Assembly (NCBI GenBank): GCA_017962315.1 | Contig: JAGCVN010000030.1 | Coordinates: 1 to 50,044 of the forward strand | DNA length: 50,044 nucleotides | Source of the DNA: Kiritimatiellia bacterium | Lineage (GTDB): Bacteria > Verrucomicrobiota > Kiritimatiellia > RFP12 > UBA1067 | Reading direction: 5' to 3' | In this document: positions 1-7,259 of the stretch, piece by piece | Position numbering within the stretch: the first letter of the stretch is position 1 | Layout of the letters: each line of letters begins with the position of its first letter | Made by a program: the position numbers and the translations under genes | Notes under the pieces: generated by a model | The model's database searches: none | What the model saw: only the letters and a program-made list of their open reading frames with translations | What the model was told of the DNA's origin: nothing

Positions 1-63
1 CGCGAACGGAATGTTCTCGAGTTCTCCCAGTATTTCGGCCCTGCGGCGCTTTTGTTCTTTCAT
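1..63 (-). CDS. Partial hypothetical protein (N-terminal 21 codons)
   Basis: A minus-strand frame opens with ATG at 63-61 and runs off the left edge. The visible peptide starts MKEQKRRRAEILGELENI and is strongly basic at its N-terminus. No family can be assigned. I call it a real gene because an excellent sigma70-type promoter lies directly upstream, with its -10 box ending 7 nt before the ATG and no Shine-Dalgarno sequence. That predicts a leaderless mRNA. It is divergent from the sigma factor gene. Only the start is in the window. Confidence 0.5.
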   Translation of the reverse strand, partial: MKEQKRRRAEILGELENIPFA

Positions 64-70
64 GTTCTAT

Positions 71-99
71 AGAATACCAAAGAATATGGCGTTTGTCAA
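71..99 (-). promoter_or_regulatory. Sigma70-type promoter for a leaderless start
   Basis: On the minus strand, TTGACA (99-94) and TATTCT (76-71) are separated by exactly 17 bp. The -10 box ends 7 nt before the ATG at 63, so transcription should begin at or next to the start codon. Confidence 0.7.
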
Positions 100-167
100 T
101 GGGGTTTTGAAAGTTTTTGCAGAAAAATCTCGTTGCACCCCTTGTAGTGATGCGTGAAATTTGCTTC

Positions 168-196
168 TTGCGTAGGAGGGCTATAAGCCGTAAACT
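168..196 (+). promoter_or_regulatory. Promoter of the sigma factor gene, leaderless layout
   Basis: TTGCGT (168-173), a 17-bp spacer, and TAAACT (191-196) lie 6 nt before the ATG at 203. An AGGAGG at 174-179 is too far from the ATG (23 nt) to act as its ribosome-binding site and lies inside the spacer. The match is weaker than the divergent promoter but has the same geometry. Confidence 0.5.
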
Positions 197-202
197 AGTC
201 GC

Positions 203-748
203 ATGAAAGCAAGCACCGAAATGACCATTGACGAATTCGCCGCGGCCTTCATGCGGATCCGGAACGAGATGACCACATCCGCCGGAAAAAACATGAGCGA
301 GGCGTTGAAACAGATCGTACCGCCAGCGGACGTCGTTCAGGAGACGTATTACCGTGCGGCGGCGAACCTGGCGGAATTTCCCACCGGCAAGTCGATTCGT
401 GAACGTTTCCTTTCCATGATGTTGGACGACATTCTCGCCCTTGAGAAGAAACACCACACCGACCAGCAGTCCGCTGCATCGGGAAAATCGGTCGAAATCG
501 ATATGTCCGGCATGAAGGATGACAGCCGCATCCGCATGGTGCGTTCCGACCCCTACGCAGCCATCCACAAAATCATCGACGAGCTTTCCGAGCAAGACCG
601 CCAGATTCTGGATCTCCGCCTCTTCAAGGGCATGAACAACATCGCCTGCGCGAAGCAGCTGAAGATCACTCCCCGCGAAGCCGAGACCAGGTACTTACGG
701 GCTCTAGCGAACGTGAAATCCCGTTATTCAGGCGGGCTGCGCTTCTGA
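203..748 (+). CDS. ECF-type RNA polymerase sigma factor (small, sigma70 family)
   Basis: A 181-aa protein. The residue 42-75 segment has the region 2 signature DVVQETYYRA, followed by a helix like the region 2.3/2.4 part of ECF factors. Residues about 125-175 form a typical region 4 helix-turn-helix, beginning LSEQDRQILDLRLFKGMN and ending in RALANVKSRY. The part before DVVQET does not look like a standard region 2.1, so promoter melting may differ from classical ECF proteins. It would direct RNA polymerase to specific promoters; no anti-sigma gene is next to it. The helicase gene starts 6 nt after its stop, so the two are almost certainly co-transcribed. The start is set by the promoter layout rather than by a Shine-Dalgarno sequence. 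Confidence 0.8.
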   Translation: MKASTEMTIDEFAAAFMRIRNEMTTSAGKNMSEALKQIVPPADVVQETYYRAAANLAEFPTGKSIRERFLSMMLDDILALEKKHHTDQQSAASGKSVEIDMSGMKDDSRIRMVRSDPYAAIHKIIDELSEQDRQILDLRLFKGMNNIACAKQLKITPREAETRYLRALANVKSRYSGGLRF

Positions 749-753
749 TTTTC

Positions 754-2700
754 ATGACGGATTACGCCCAACTGCTGAACCCGGAACAGTGTGCGGCGGC
801 CACGGCGGGCGACGGTCCCTTGCTCGTCCTCGCCGCCGCAGGTACGGGGAAGACGCGTACCCTCGTCTACCGCGTCGCCTACCTGACGGAAAGCGGGGTG
901 GATCCGGAGAACATCCTTCTCCTGACGTTCACGAACCGTGCGGCGCGGGAGATGATCGAACGCGCGCGGGGACAGGTCGGCGAGGCGGTCGGCACGCTCT
1001 GGAACGGAACGTTCCACCACATTTGCAACCGTTTCCTGCGGCATTTCGCCAAACGCCTCGGATACGCGAATGATTTCACCATCCTCGACCAGGACGACTC
1101 CCGTTCCCTGATCGACCAGTGTATCCGCGCCGTCGTCACGCGCAAGCGGGACTTTCCGAAACGTGAGGTCATCGCCTCGCTCATCAGTTCCGCCGCGAAC
1201 CGGGCAATCCCGCTCGGCGATGTCCTCGCAGAAAGTTCCGAGGAGATTTTGTTCCACGGAGACCAGATCCATGACATCGCGCACCGGTATGAAGAGAAGA
1301 AGCGTGAACTTGACGCGATGGACTTCGACGACCTCCTTGTCAACGGGCTGCGCCTTCTGCGCGAACATCCCGACGTCTGCGAATTCTATCAGCGGAAATT
1401 CCGGCACATCCTCGTCGATGAATACCAGGACACGAACCTGATCCAGGCGCAGATGGTCGATCTCCTCGCCGAAAAGAACCGGAACCTGATGGTCGTCGGC
1501 GACGATTTCCAGTGTATCTACTCCTGGCGAGGCGCGAATTTCCGTAACATCATGGATTTCCCCAAACGTTGGCATGATGCGAAGGTCATCAAGCTGGAGC
1601 GGAACTACCGCAGCACGCCCGACATCCTGAACGTCGCAAACGCCTGTATCTGCGGAAACCCGGAACAGTTCCAGAAGACGCTCCGCCCCACGCGCGCCGG
1701 ACGCCGCAAACCACAAGTCTATTTTCTCCATGACGGAGAGGAACAGGCTTATGCCGTCACCTCCCTGGTCCGCCGTTACCTGGACGAGGGGTACTCGCTC
1801 GGCGACATCGCCGTCCTTTACCGCGCCCATTTCCATTCCATTGAACTCCAGATGGTGCTTGGACGGACGCGGCTCCCCTTCCGCATTACCTCCGGGGTCG
1901 GTGTTTTCGAGCAAGCCCACGCAAAAGACGTGATCGCGTTCCTGCGGCTCTGCGAAAATCCCCGTGACTATCTGGCGTTCCTGCGTTTCCTCTGCCTCTT
2001 TCCGAAAATCGGGGAGAAGAGCGTCGAAAAATACTGGTCAAAACTCGGTTCCCGGTTCGACGCCTCCAGCGCGGAGGCGCGCGAAACCTTGCTCGCCGCC
2101 GCGCCAGCCGCCGCCCGCGACTTCCTCAAGCCCGTCCTCTCCCTTTTCGCCGACTATCACACGGCGTGTGACGCAGACGGGAGGATGGGCGCCGATGTCC
2201 TCAGAATATTGTGCGACGTATTCTACAGCGGATACCTACAGCGTGTCTACGACAATGCCGAAGACCGCGAGGAAGACGTGCGCGAACTGGCCCGGCAAAT
2301 CGAGAAGCATCCACGTGGCGTCCCCGGTTTTCTGGAGGAAGTCGCGCTGCTGACCAACGTCGATGCCGAATACGCGCAGATGCAAGAGGACGAAACACCG
2401 CGGCTTCACCTTAGTACGGTACATCAGGCGAAAGGGCTTGAATGGCCGGTCGTCTTCGTCATCTGGACAAGCGAAAGCATGTTTCCTTCCTCGAAAGCCG
2501 TGGAGTCTTCGTCCGACGATTCCGAGGAACGACGCCTGTTCTACGTAGCGGTTACACGTGCAAAGGACGAGCTTGTCATCGCCTCGCCCTCCATGCGCGT
2601 TATGCGGGACGGTAGCACGTTCTTCTGCAAACCCTCGCGTTTCGTCAAGGAAATTCCCCGTTCGCTTCTTCAAGAACACTACGGTTTCTCTCGTTATTAA
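754..2700 (+). CDS. UvrD/PcrA/Rep-family (SF1A) ATP-dependent DNA helicase
   Basis: A 648-aa cytoplasmic 3'-5' DNA helicase of the UvrD/PcrA/Rep type, acting in repair or replication restart. All superfamily 1A motifs can be read in order: Q-motif LNPEQCAAAT near residue 8, Walker A AAAGTGKT near 28, DEYQDTN near 220, VVGDDFQCIYSWRGAN near 247, LERNYRST near 282, LSTVHQAKGLEW near 553, and VAVTRAKDEL near 598. At 648 aa it is shorter than UvrD or PcrA (about 720), mostly in the C-terminal part. The first residue of the Walker A loop region is A-A-A-G rather than the common A-G-A-G. The 6-nt gap to the sigma factor gene indicates one operon. Whether it is UvrD, PcrA or Rep cannot be decided by eye. 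Confidence 0.92.
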   Translation: MTDYAQLLNPEQCAAATAGDGPLLVLAAAGTGKTRTLVYRVAYLTESGVDPENILLLTFTNRAAREMIERARGQVGEAVGTLWNGTFHHICNRFLRHFAKRLGYANDFTILDQDDSRSLIDQCIRAVVTRKRDFPKREVIASLISSAANRAIPLGDVLAESSEEILFHGDQIHDIAHRYEEKKRELDAMDFDDLLVNGLRLLREHPDVCEFYQRKFRHILVDEYQDTNLIQAQMVDLLAEKNRNLMVVGDDFQCIYSWRGANFRNIMDFPKRWHDAKVIKLERNYRSTPDILNVANACICGNPEQFQKTLRPTRAGRRKPQVYFLHDGEEQAYAVTSLVRRYLDEGYSLGDIAVLYRAHFHSIELQMVLGRTRLPFRITSGVGVFEQAHAKDVIAFLRLCENPRDYLAFLRFLCLFPKIGEKSVEKYWSKLGSRFDASSAEARETLLAAAPAAARDFLKPVLSLFADYHTACDADGRMGADVLRILCDVFYSGYLQRVYDNAEDREEDVRELARQIEKHPRGVPGFLEEVALLTNVDAEYAQMQEDETPRLHLSTVHQAKGLEWPVVFVIWTSESMFPSSKAVESSSDDSEERRLFYVAVTRAKDELVIASPSMRVMRDGSTFFCKPSRFVKEIPRSLLQEHYGFSRY

Positions 2701-2787
2701 CTTTCCGACGACGCCCTTGTATCACTTCTGCTCGCCACGCCCGAAAACGGGCTGCCATGGCTATCCGGCAACTGTTCCAGATAAAAC

Positions 2788-2824
2788 AAAAAGCGTTTCG
2801 CCCTTGATCCTATCGGGGAAACGC
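2788..2824 (-). terminator. Intrinsic terminator of tRNA-Val
   Basis: On the minus strand GCGTTTC (2824-2818) pairs with GAAACGC (2799-2793). A CCC/GGG pairing extends the stem inward, and five T residues plus a further T-rich stretch follow. It lies 11 nt beyond the CCA end of the tRNA. Confidence 0.85.
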
Positions 2825-2834
2825 ATCTTCAAGA

Positions 2835-2911
2835 TGGTGGGCAATACTGGACTCGAACCAGTGACCCCCGCCGTGTGAAAGCGATGCTCTAACCAACTGA
2901 GCTAATTGCCC
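2835..2911 (-). tRNA. tRNA-Val (anticodon CAC), CCA encoded
   Basis: A complete 77-nt cloverleaf reads on the minus strand. The acceptor GGGCAAT pairs with ATTGCCC, with discriminator A and an encoded CCA. The D stem is GCTC/GAGC, the anticodon stem TCGCT/GGCGG with loop TTCACAC, the variable region 5 nt, and the T stem ACTGG/CCAGT with loop TTCGAGT. Positions 34-36 are CAC, which reads GUG (valine). A promoter lies upstream and a terminator downstream, so it is a single-gene transcript. Confidence 0.95.
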
Positions 2912-2938
2912 GGACACCGTGTCGTAAAAACGGGAATT

Positions 2939-2967
2939 ACTTTACCATGCTTGGAGGGATACGTCAA
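2939..2967 (-). promoter_or_regulatory. Promoter of tRNA-Val
   Basis: TTGACG (2967-2962), a 17-bp spacer, and TAAAGT (2944-2939) lie on the minus strand. The -10 box is 27 nt before the mature tRNA 5' end, leaving a short leader for processing. Confidence 0.75.
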
Positions 2968-3138
2968 GGCCGAATTTCAAAAAGCTTTCAACCCTTCATG
3001 AACAGTTGTGTCGCTCCTCCGGAGGCGTTCGTGGTCGTGACACGGCGCCCCCCAATATGAATGCCGATCAAGCGTAGGCAAGTGAGGTGCATCCCCCGGA
3101 CGCCCTTCCACCCGGAGAAGGCGGCCTCCAGAAAAGGC

Positions 3139-3167
3139 TTGCTGAAAGCGGGGGTTTTGCGTATGCT
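3139..3167 (+). promoter_or_regulatory. Promoter of purD, leaderless layout
   Basis: TTGCTG (3139-3144), a 17-bp spacer, and TATGCT (3162-3167) end 7 nt before the purD ATG at 3175. There is no Shine-Dalgarno sequence before that ATG. No purine riboswitch structure was noticed in 2968-3138. Confidence 0.65.
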
Positions 3168-3174
3168 TGACGCC

Positions 3175-4461
3175 ATGAAAATCTTGGTTGTCGGAGGAGG
3201 CGGACGCGAGCACGCCATCGCTTGGAGACTCGCAAAAGATTCATGCAAACCGGAGTTGTTCTGTGCCCCCGGAAACGCGGGGACGGAGGCTATTGCCACA
3301 AACATCCCGATTTCGGCGGAGGATGTTCCCTCGCTCTTGAACTGGGCGCGGGAGAACCGTCCCGATTTGACCGTCGTCGGGCCAGAGGCACCGCTCTGCG
3401 CAGGACTGGTCGATGCCTTTTCCTCGGAGGGCTTGCGCGTGTTCGGTCCCTGCAAGGCCGCCGCGCAAATGGAGGGAAGTAAAGAGTTCGCGAAAGAGGT
3501 GATGAATGCGGCGGGGGTTCCGACGGCAAAGGCTCTCGTGTTCAGCGATGCGGATGCTGCCGTCGCCGCGCTCCCCTCCTTCTCCCTGCCTGTCGTGATC
3601 AAGGCGGACGGGCTGGCCGCCGGCAAAGGGGTCGTCATCGCGCAGACACGCGAGGAAGCGGAGTCGGCGATTCGCGATATGCTCGTCGATGCCAAGTTCG
3701 GGAAAGCCGGCAGCCGCGTACTGCTGGAAACCTTCCTCGACGGCGAAGAAGCTTCCATCCTCGCACTTGTTGACGGTGAACACGCCGTACTACTCCCCTC
3801 CTCGCAAGACCACAAGCGCGTTTACGACGGCGACCGCGGCCCGAACACGGGCGGGATGGGTGCCTATTCTCCTGCCCCGGTCGTGACGGATGCAATGCTT
3901 CCGGAAATCAGGGAGAAGGTTATCCTGCCGGTCGTCCGAGAGCTGTGCCGTCGCGGGATCGTCTACAAAGGTGTCCTCTATGCGGGATTGATGATCGGGA
4001 AAGACGGGTCGATCAACGTTCTGGAATTCAACTGCCGTTTTGGTGACCCCGAAACGGAAGCGGTGCTGCCGCGACTGGACGGGGCATTCATCCCAGCGTT
4101 GGAGGCGTGTATCGACGGTACGCTTGAAGATTCGCTGGTGGCTGTCCGTCCGGAAGCCGCCGCGACGGTTGTCATTGCCGCAGGCGGGTATCCGGGGGCT
4201 TACGCGAAAGGCACGCCAATCGGCGGGTTGGCCGATGCGGAACGGCTCGCCGATGCCGTCTTCCACGCGGGAACGAAGCGCAAGGATGGCGTCGTCGTCA
4301 CCTCAGGCGGGCGGATTCTCACGGTGACGGGACTTGGAACAGATCTGCGCGCAGCCGTCGCGAAAGCCTACACAGGCGTCGCAAAGATTCAGATTGAAGG
4401 GGCGCACTACCGTCGCGACATCGCGCATCGGGCGTTTGAACGGGAACAGACCGCCGGATGA
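3175..4461 (+). CDS. purD: Phosphoribosylamine--glycine ligase (GAR synthetase)
   Basis: A 428-aa ATP-grasp enzyme that joins glycine to phosphoribosylamine in purine synthesis. The N-terminal motif ILVVGGGGREHAI begins at residue 3. The ATP-grasp part carries GLAAGKGVVIA and NTGGMGAYSPAP, and the metal-binding segment LEFNCRFGDPETE is near residue 285. The length matches the family. The frame is open upstream to 3061, but I chose the ATG at 3175 because PurD proteins begin a few residues before the VGGGGREHA motif and because a promoter -10 box ends 7 nt before it. The ATG at 3163 lies inside that -10 box. The purE gene follows immediately, with the open frames overlapping near 4458-4461. 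Confidence 0.95.
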   Translation: MKILVVGGGGREHAIAWRLAKDSCKPELFCAPGNAGTEAIATNIPISAEDVPSLLNWARENRPDLTVVGPEAPLCAGLVDAFSSEGLRVFGPCKAAAQMEGSKEFAKEVMNAAGVPTAKALVFSDADAAVAALPSFSLPVVIKADGLAAGKGVVIAQTREEAESAIRDMLVDAKFGKAGSRVLLETFLDGEEASILALVDGEHAVLLPSSQDHKRVYDGDRGPNTGGMGAYSPAPVVTDAMLPEIREKVILPVVRELCRRGIVYKGVLYAGLMIGKDGSINVLEFNCRFGDPETEAVLPRLDGAFIPALEACIDGTLEDSLVAVRPEAAATVVIAAGGYPGAYAKGTPIGGLADAERLADAVFHAGTKRKDGVVVTSGGRILTVTGLGTDLRAAVAKAYTGVAKIQIEGAHYRRDIAHRAFEREQTAG

Positions 4462-4484
4462 CCGGCGGACGCATGGAGAGAAAA

Positions 4485-4991
4485 ATGATCAAGGTCGGTA
4501 TCGTGATGGGAAGTGACTCGGATTGGGGTGTCGTGCAGAAAGCGGTGACGACACTCCGCCAGTTCGGCGTTGAAAGTGAAGTACGCGTGATTTCCGCACA
4601 CCGCACGCCGGACATCGCATGTGAATACGCGACGACGGCCGAAGAACGAGGTTTGAAAGTGATCCTCGCGGCCGCGGGAGGGGCGGCCCATCTGGCCGGT
4701 ATCCTGGCAGCGAACACGGTGCTCCCTGTAATCGGCATCCCTGTGGCGGGAGGAGCCTTGAACGGGCTGGACGCGCTCTACGCAACCGTCCAAATGCCGT
4801 CCGGCGTTCCTGTCGCAACGGTCGCTGTCGGCAACGCCGGTCCGACGAATGCGGCACTACTCGCCGTCCAGATCCTCGGCACGGAGGACGCCGCCCTCCG
4901 CGACAAATTCCGCGCACACAAGCAGACGCTACGCGAAAAAGTCGTGAAGGCGGATGCGAAAATCCGAGAGGCGGTCGAGCAGTTGAACTGA
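4485..4991 (+). CDS. purE: N5-carboxyaminoimidazole ribonucleotide mutase
   Basis: A 168-aa class I PurE, which converts N5-CAIR to CAIR in purine synthesis. It shows the substrate-binding motif GSDSDWGVVQKA near residue 8, SAHRTPD with the catalytic histidine near 40, and the AAGGAAHLAG loop near 65. Starts at 4458, 4473 and 4485 are all in frame. I prefer 4485 because GGAG (4475-4478) is 6 nt before it and the protein then begins MIKVGIVMGSDSD as in the family. The 4458 ATG overlaps the purD stop, so coupled translation is possible. No purK is visible nearby. Confidence 0.93.
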   Translation: MIKVGIVMGSDSDWGVVQKAVTTLRQFGVESEVRVISAHRTPDIACEYATTAEERGLKVILAAAGGAAHLAGILAANTVLPVIGIPVAGGALNGLDALYATVQMPSGVPVATVAVGNAGPTNAALLAVQILGTEDAALRDKFRAHKQTLREKVVKADAKIREAVEQLN

Positions 4992-5013
4992 CGCCGGCGC
5001 TTTCGGAGAAGGT

Positions 5014-6408
5014 ATGAAACCATTCAAGGGTACGTTGTACAAACGTGCCAAGGGTCGTTATTTGTCTGCTTCATCCAAACAGGATGGCAGGTTTTATTAT
5101 CAGTTTCCGCTTCACGGTGTACCGCGAAACCAAATGCGCGTCTGTCTCCAGACTGAGGATGCCGCCGTCGCCGAAGGGAGGGCAATGGTTCTGACCGGTT
5201 TAGAACCGTCCCCCGTTACGATGAACCTTGCGGAGGCAATCGCCCTGCTCTTGCGGGTCGTCCAAACGCGCTACGGTCAGAACGGGAACGCACCCCAACA
5301 ACAGATACAACCGCCCGCCTCCCCGGCACCAACGGTCCCCGAACCGCGACACACGGCAGAGGACCTTCAGGAGAAACTGGACACCCTTCCCCCGTGCCCC
5401 CGCATTCCCCTCGGCGACCTTTGGTTCCATTTTACCCAACGATACGAAATCGCCAAAACGAGTTTCGCACGTTACCGGCAAATCCTCAGGAACTTTCAAA
5501 ACTGGACAGACGCGGAATTTGCAGATCAAGTGACCCGCTGCGTCGCCGAAGAGTACATTCGCCATATTTTCAGCCGAAAAGTCTCAGCACGTCAGGAACT
5601 CAACACGCTGAAACGAATCTGGCACACCATCTGGCCAGAAAGTGTGAATCCGTGGGACAACGGGCTGCGTCTCTTGCCGAAGCAAAGGACGGGGGTGACA
5701 CGCTACCGCCGCCTCACGTTGGAGGAAGCCCGCGCGTTCCACCGTCAGCTAGCGCGAGAACGCGACATACGAAAACTGGAAGACCGAAACGGGGATTCCC
5801 GCCGCACACCAGATGATGCCGACAGACGGCGTACCATCGACGCCGAACTTTATGACGACCTCTACGATGCCTTGTTCTTCGCATGGAACTACGGGATGCG
5901 CATCGGTTCGCTCGCAAGCCTCCGTTGGGAAGATTTCAAGCTTGAAGAAAACCGCGAATATTTCCTTCATGTCCCGCCGAAAACGAAGGGAATGAAACCC
6001 TGGCCGCTTGAACTTCCTTTCTTGCCGGAAATTTCCGCAATCCTTTTGGCACGGATGAAACGCTACACACAACGTCCGGAAGGTTGGCTGTTCCCTACCC
6101 TGCATGAAACCTATACGTACCGGATGACGCGCATCACCGCCGTCGTCAAGCGCACCATGAAGGCGGCCGGCGTCGCCGATGACCACCGAGGCCGCGCCAC
6201 GATGCACTCCTTTCGAGCCAGTTTCATCACGCGCATGGACGAGGCGGGGTGCCCCTCCGGCGTGACGGACAGCGTCACCGGTCACGCACCGCAGACCATG
6301 CACGATATCTACAGCCACTCGAGCATTCTGGCGAAACGCCGCTGGATCATCCGGGCCATTCCGCCGCTCATTGCTCCGGAGGCAAACCAAATGGCTAGTT
6401 GCACTTGA
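5014..6408 (+). CDS. Tyrosine recombinase / site-specific integrase
   Basis: A 464-aa phage-type integrase. The N-terminus (GTLYKRAKGRYLSASSK) resembles an arm- or core-binding region; residues about 130-220 look like a SAM-like core-binding domain, and 240-450 form the catalytic domain. The catalytic set is visible: Arg in NYGMRIGSLASL near 292, Lys in PPKTKGMKPW near 325, HSFRASF (HxxR) near 396, His in VTGHAPQTM near 424, and the nucleophile Tyr in IYSHSS near 432. A GGAGAAGG site precedes the ATG, and the gene begins 22 nt after purE in the same direction. The 3' end overlaps the convergent gene by 14 nt. Its target site is not evident. Confidence 0.9.
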   Translation: MKPFKGTLYKRAKGRYLSASSKQDGRFYYQFPLHGVPRNQMRVCLQTEDAAVAEGRAMVLTGLEPSPVTMNLAEAIALLLRVVQTRYGQNGNAPQQQIQPPASPAPTVPEPRHTAEDLQEKLDTLPPCPRIPLGDLWFHFTQRYEIAKTSFARYRQILRNFQNWTDAEFADQVTRCVAEEYIRHIFSRKVSARQELNTLKRIWHTIWPESVNPWDNGLRLLPKQRTGVTRYRRLTLEEARAFHRQLARERDIRKLEDRNGDSRRTPDDADRRRTIDAELYDDLYDALFFAWNYGMRIGSLASLRWEDFKLEENREYFLHVPPKTKGMKPWPLELPFLPEISAILLARMKRYTQRPEGWLFPTLHETYTYRMTRITAVVKRTMKAAGVADDHRGRATMHSFRASFITRMDEAGCPSGVTDSVTGHAPQTMHDIYSHSSILAKRRWIIRAIPPLIAPEANQMASCT

Positions 6409-7249
6409 TGCGATAGAACGAGTTGGTGGACTGGGCGGGAAGAAGGTAAATCGTACAGGAAACGGGCGGTTCGTTGTCGGCCGGACGCACGAGGTAGTTC
6501 ACGGGTTCCGCCCCTTTCGAAAGCATAAACGCCTTCGGTTTCCAATCTCGCGCCTTGAGGTCGGTAGCCTCTTCCACGGAATAAGCGCGTCCGTCGACAG
6601 CCGTGAAGGAAAGCGAGAACACCTCCGTTCCCCTGGTCGGCGCAGAACGGGAAAACGCCGTGATTTTCAAAACGGCGTCGGGATTAAAGGGGTCCGTTCC
6701 GGAAAGGGCTTCGGCAATCGTGGAGACTCCGTCCCCATCGTAGTCTTTTTCGGGATCGAACGTCTCGTCCGGCGACCACCAGTCACTCTCCTCCCAGTCG
6801 CTTTCAAGCCAGTCGTAAAGTTCATCGTCGATGCCATCTCCGTTAGAGTCCTGACCAAGGACGATATCGACTTCACGGACAGCCGCCGGCGCACCGGCGG
6901 TCGCACCGACGACCACACCGCGCCAGACCTTTCCGATGTCGTCCGTCACGATAATCGTAAGCGCGTCATCCTGTACGGCGTAACCCTCTACGGGAGAGGA
7001 TGCCAGCGGCACGGCGAGCGAATAGTTACGACGCGTCTCTTCGCGGAAGAAGGCCACCGTATCGGACAGGAGTTTGCCATCTGCGGTGTACGCTGCGACC
7101 GTCGCGGAACGGTCAGCATCGAACGCCTTGTGGGTGGCGTCCATTACCCGCCCGAGGAAGGTGCATGGCGTGACGGCGGAGGGAGGATTTGCCGCAAACA
7201 CAAAAAATGACGCGGCACAGAACAACACGATGGATAGAATATGCTTCAT
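6395..7249 (-). CDS. Secreted protein with thrombospondin type 3-like calcium repeats
   Basis: A 284-aa protein with a Sec signal peptide (MKHILSIVLFCAASFFVFAA). Residues about 25-140 are a beta-rich region of unknown family. Two aspartate-rich calcium-binding loops follow: DSNGDGIDDELYD near 154 and DYDGDGVSTIAEALSGTDPF near 184. An acidic Trp/Asp linker separates them. The C-terminal 85 residues are a beta domain ending NSFYRIKCN, a tail type also seen in the relic at 33.96 kb (RMRFFRLKA). AGGAG lies 7 nt before the ATG and overlaps the stop region of the giant protein gene, from which it is separated by 10 nt, so the two are translated from one mRNA. A structural or anchoring partner of the giant protein is an inference. 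Confidence 0.7.
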   Translation of the reverse strand: MKHILSIVLFCAASFFVFAANPPSAVTPCTFLGRVMDATHKAFDADRSATVAAYTADGKLLSDTVAFFREETRRNYSLAVPLASSPVEGYAVQDDALTIIVTDDIGKVWRGVVVGATAGAPAAVREVDIVLGQDSNGDGIDDELYDWLESDWEESDWWSPDETFDPEKDYDGDGVSTIAEALSGTDPFNPDAVLKITAFSRSAPTRGTEVFSLSFTAVDGRAYSVEEATDLKARDWKPKAFMLSKGAEPVNYLVRPADNEPPVSCTIYLLPAQSTNSFYRIKCN

Positions 7250-7259
7250 GGTTGTCTCC

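Noticed and set aside
3061-3174. Longer N-terminus for PurD starting at 3061
   Set aside because: It would add 38 residues not found in the family and would start before the promoter that fits the ATG at 3175.
2835-6408. tRNA-Val as the attachment site of the integrase at 5014
   Set aside because: No second copy of the tRNA 3' end was seen in the window, and conserved purD and purE lie between the two.
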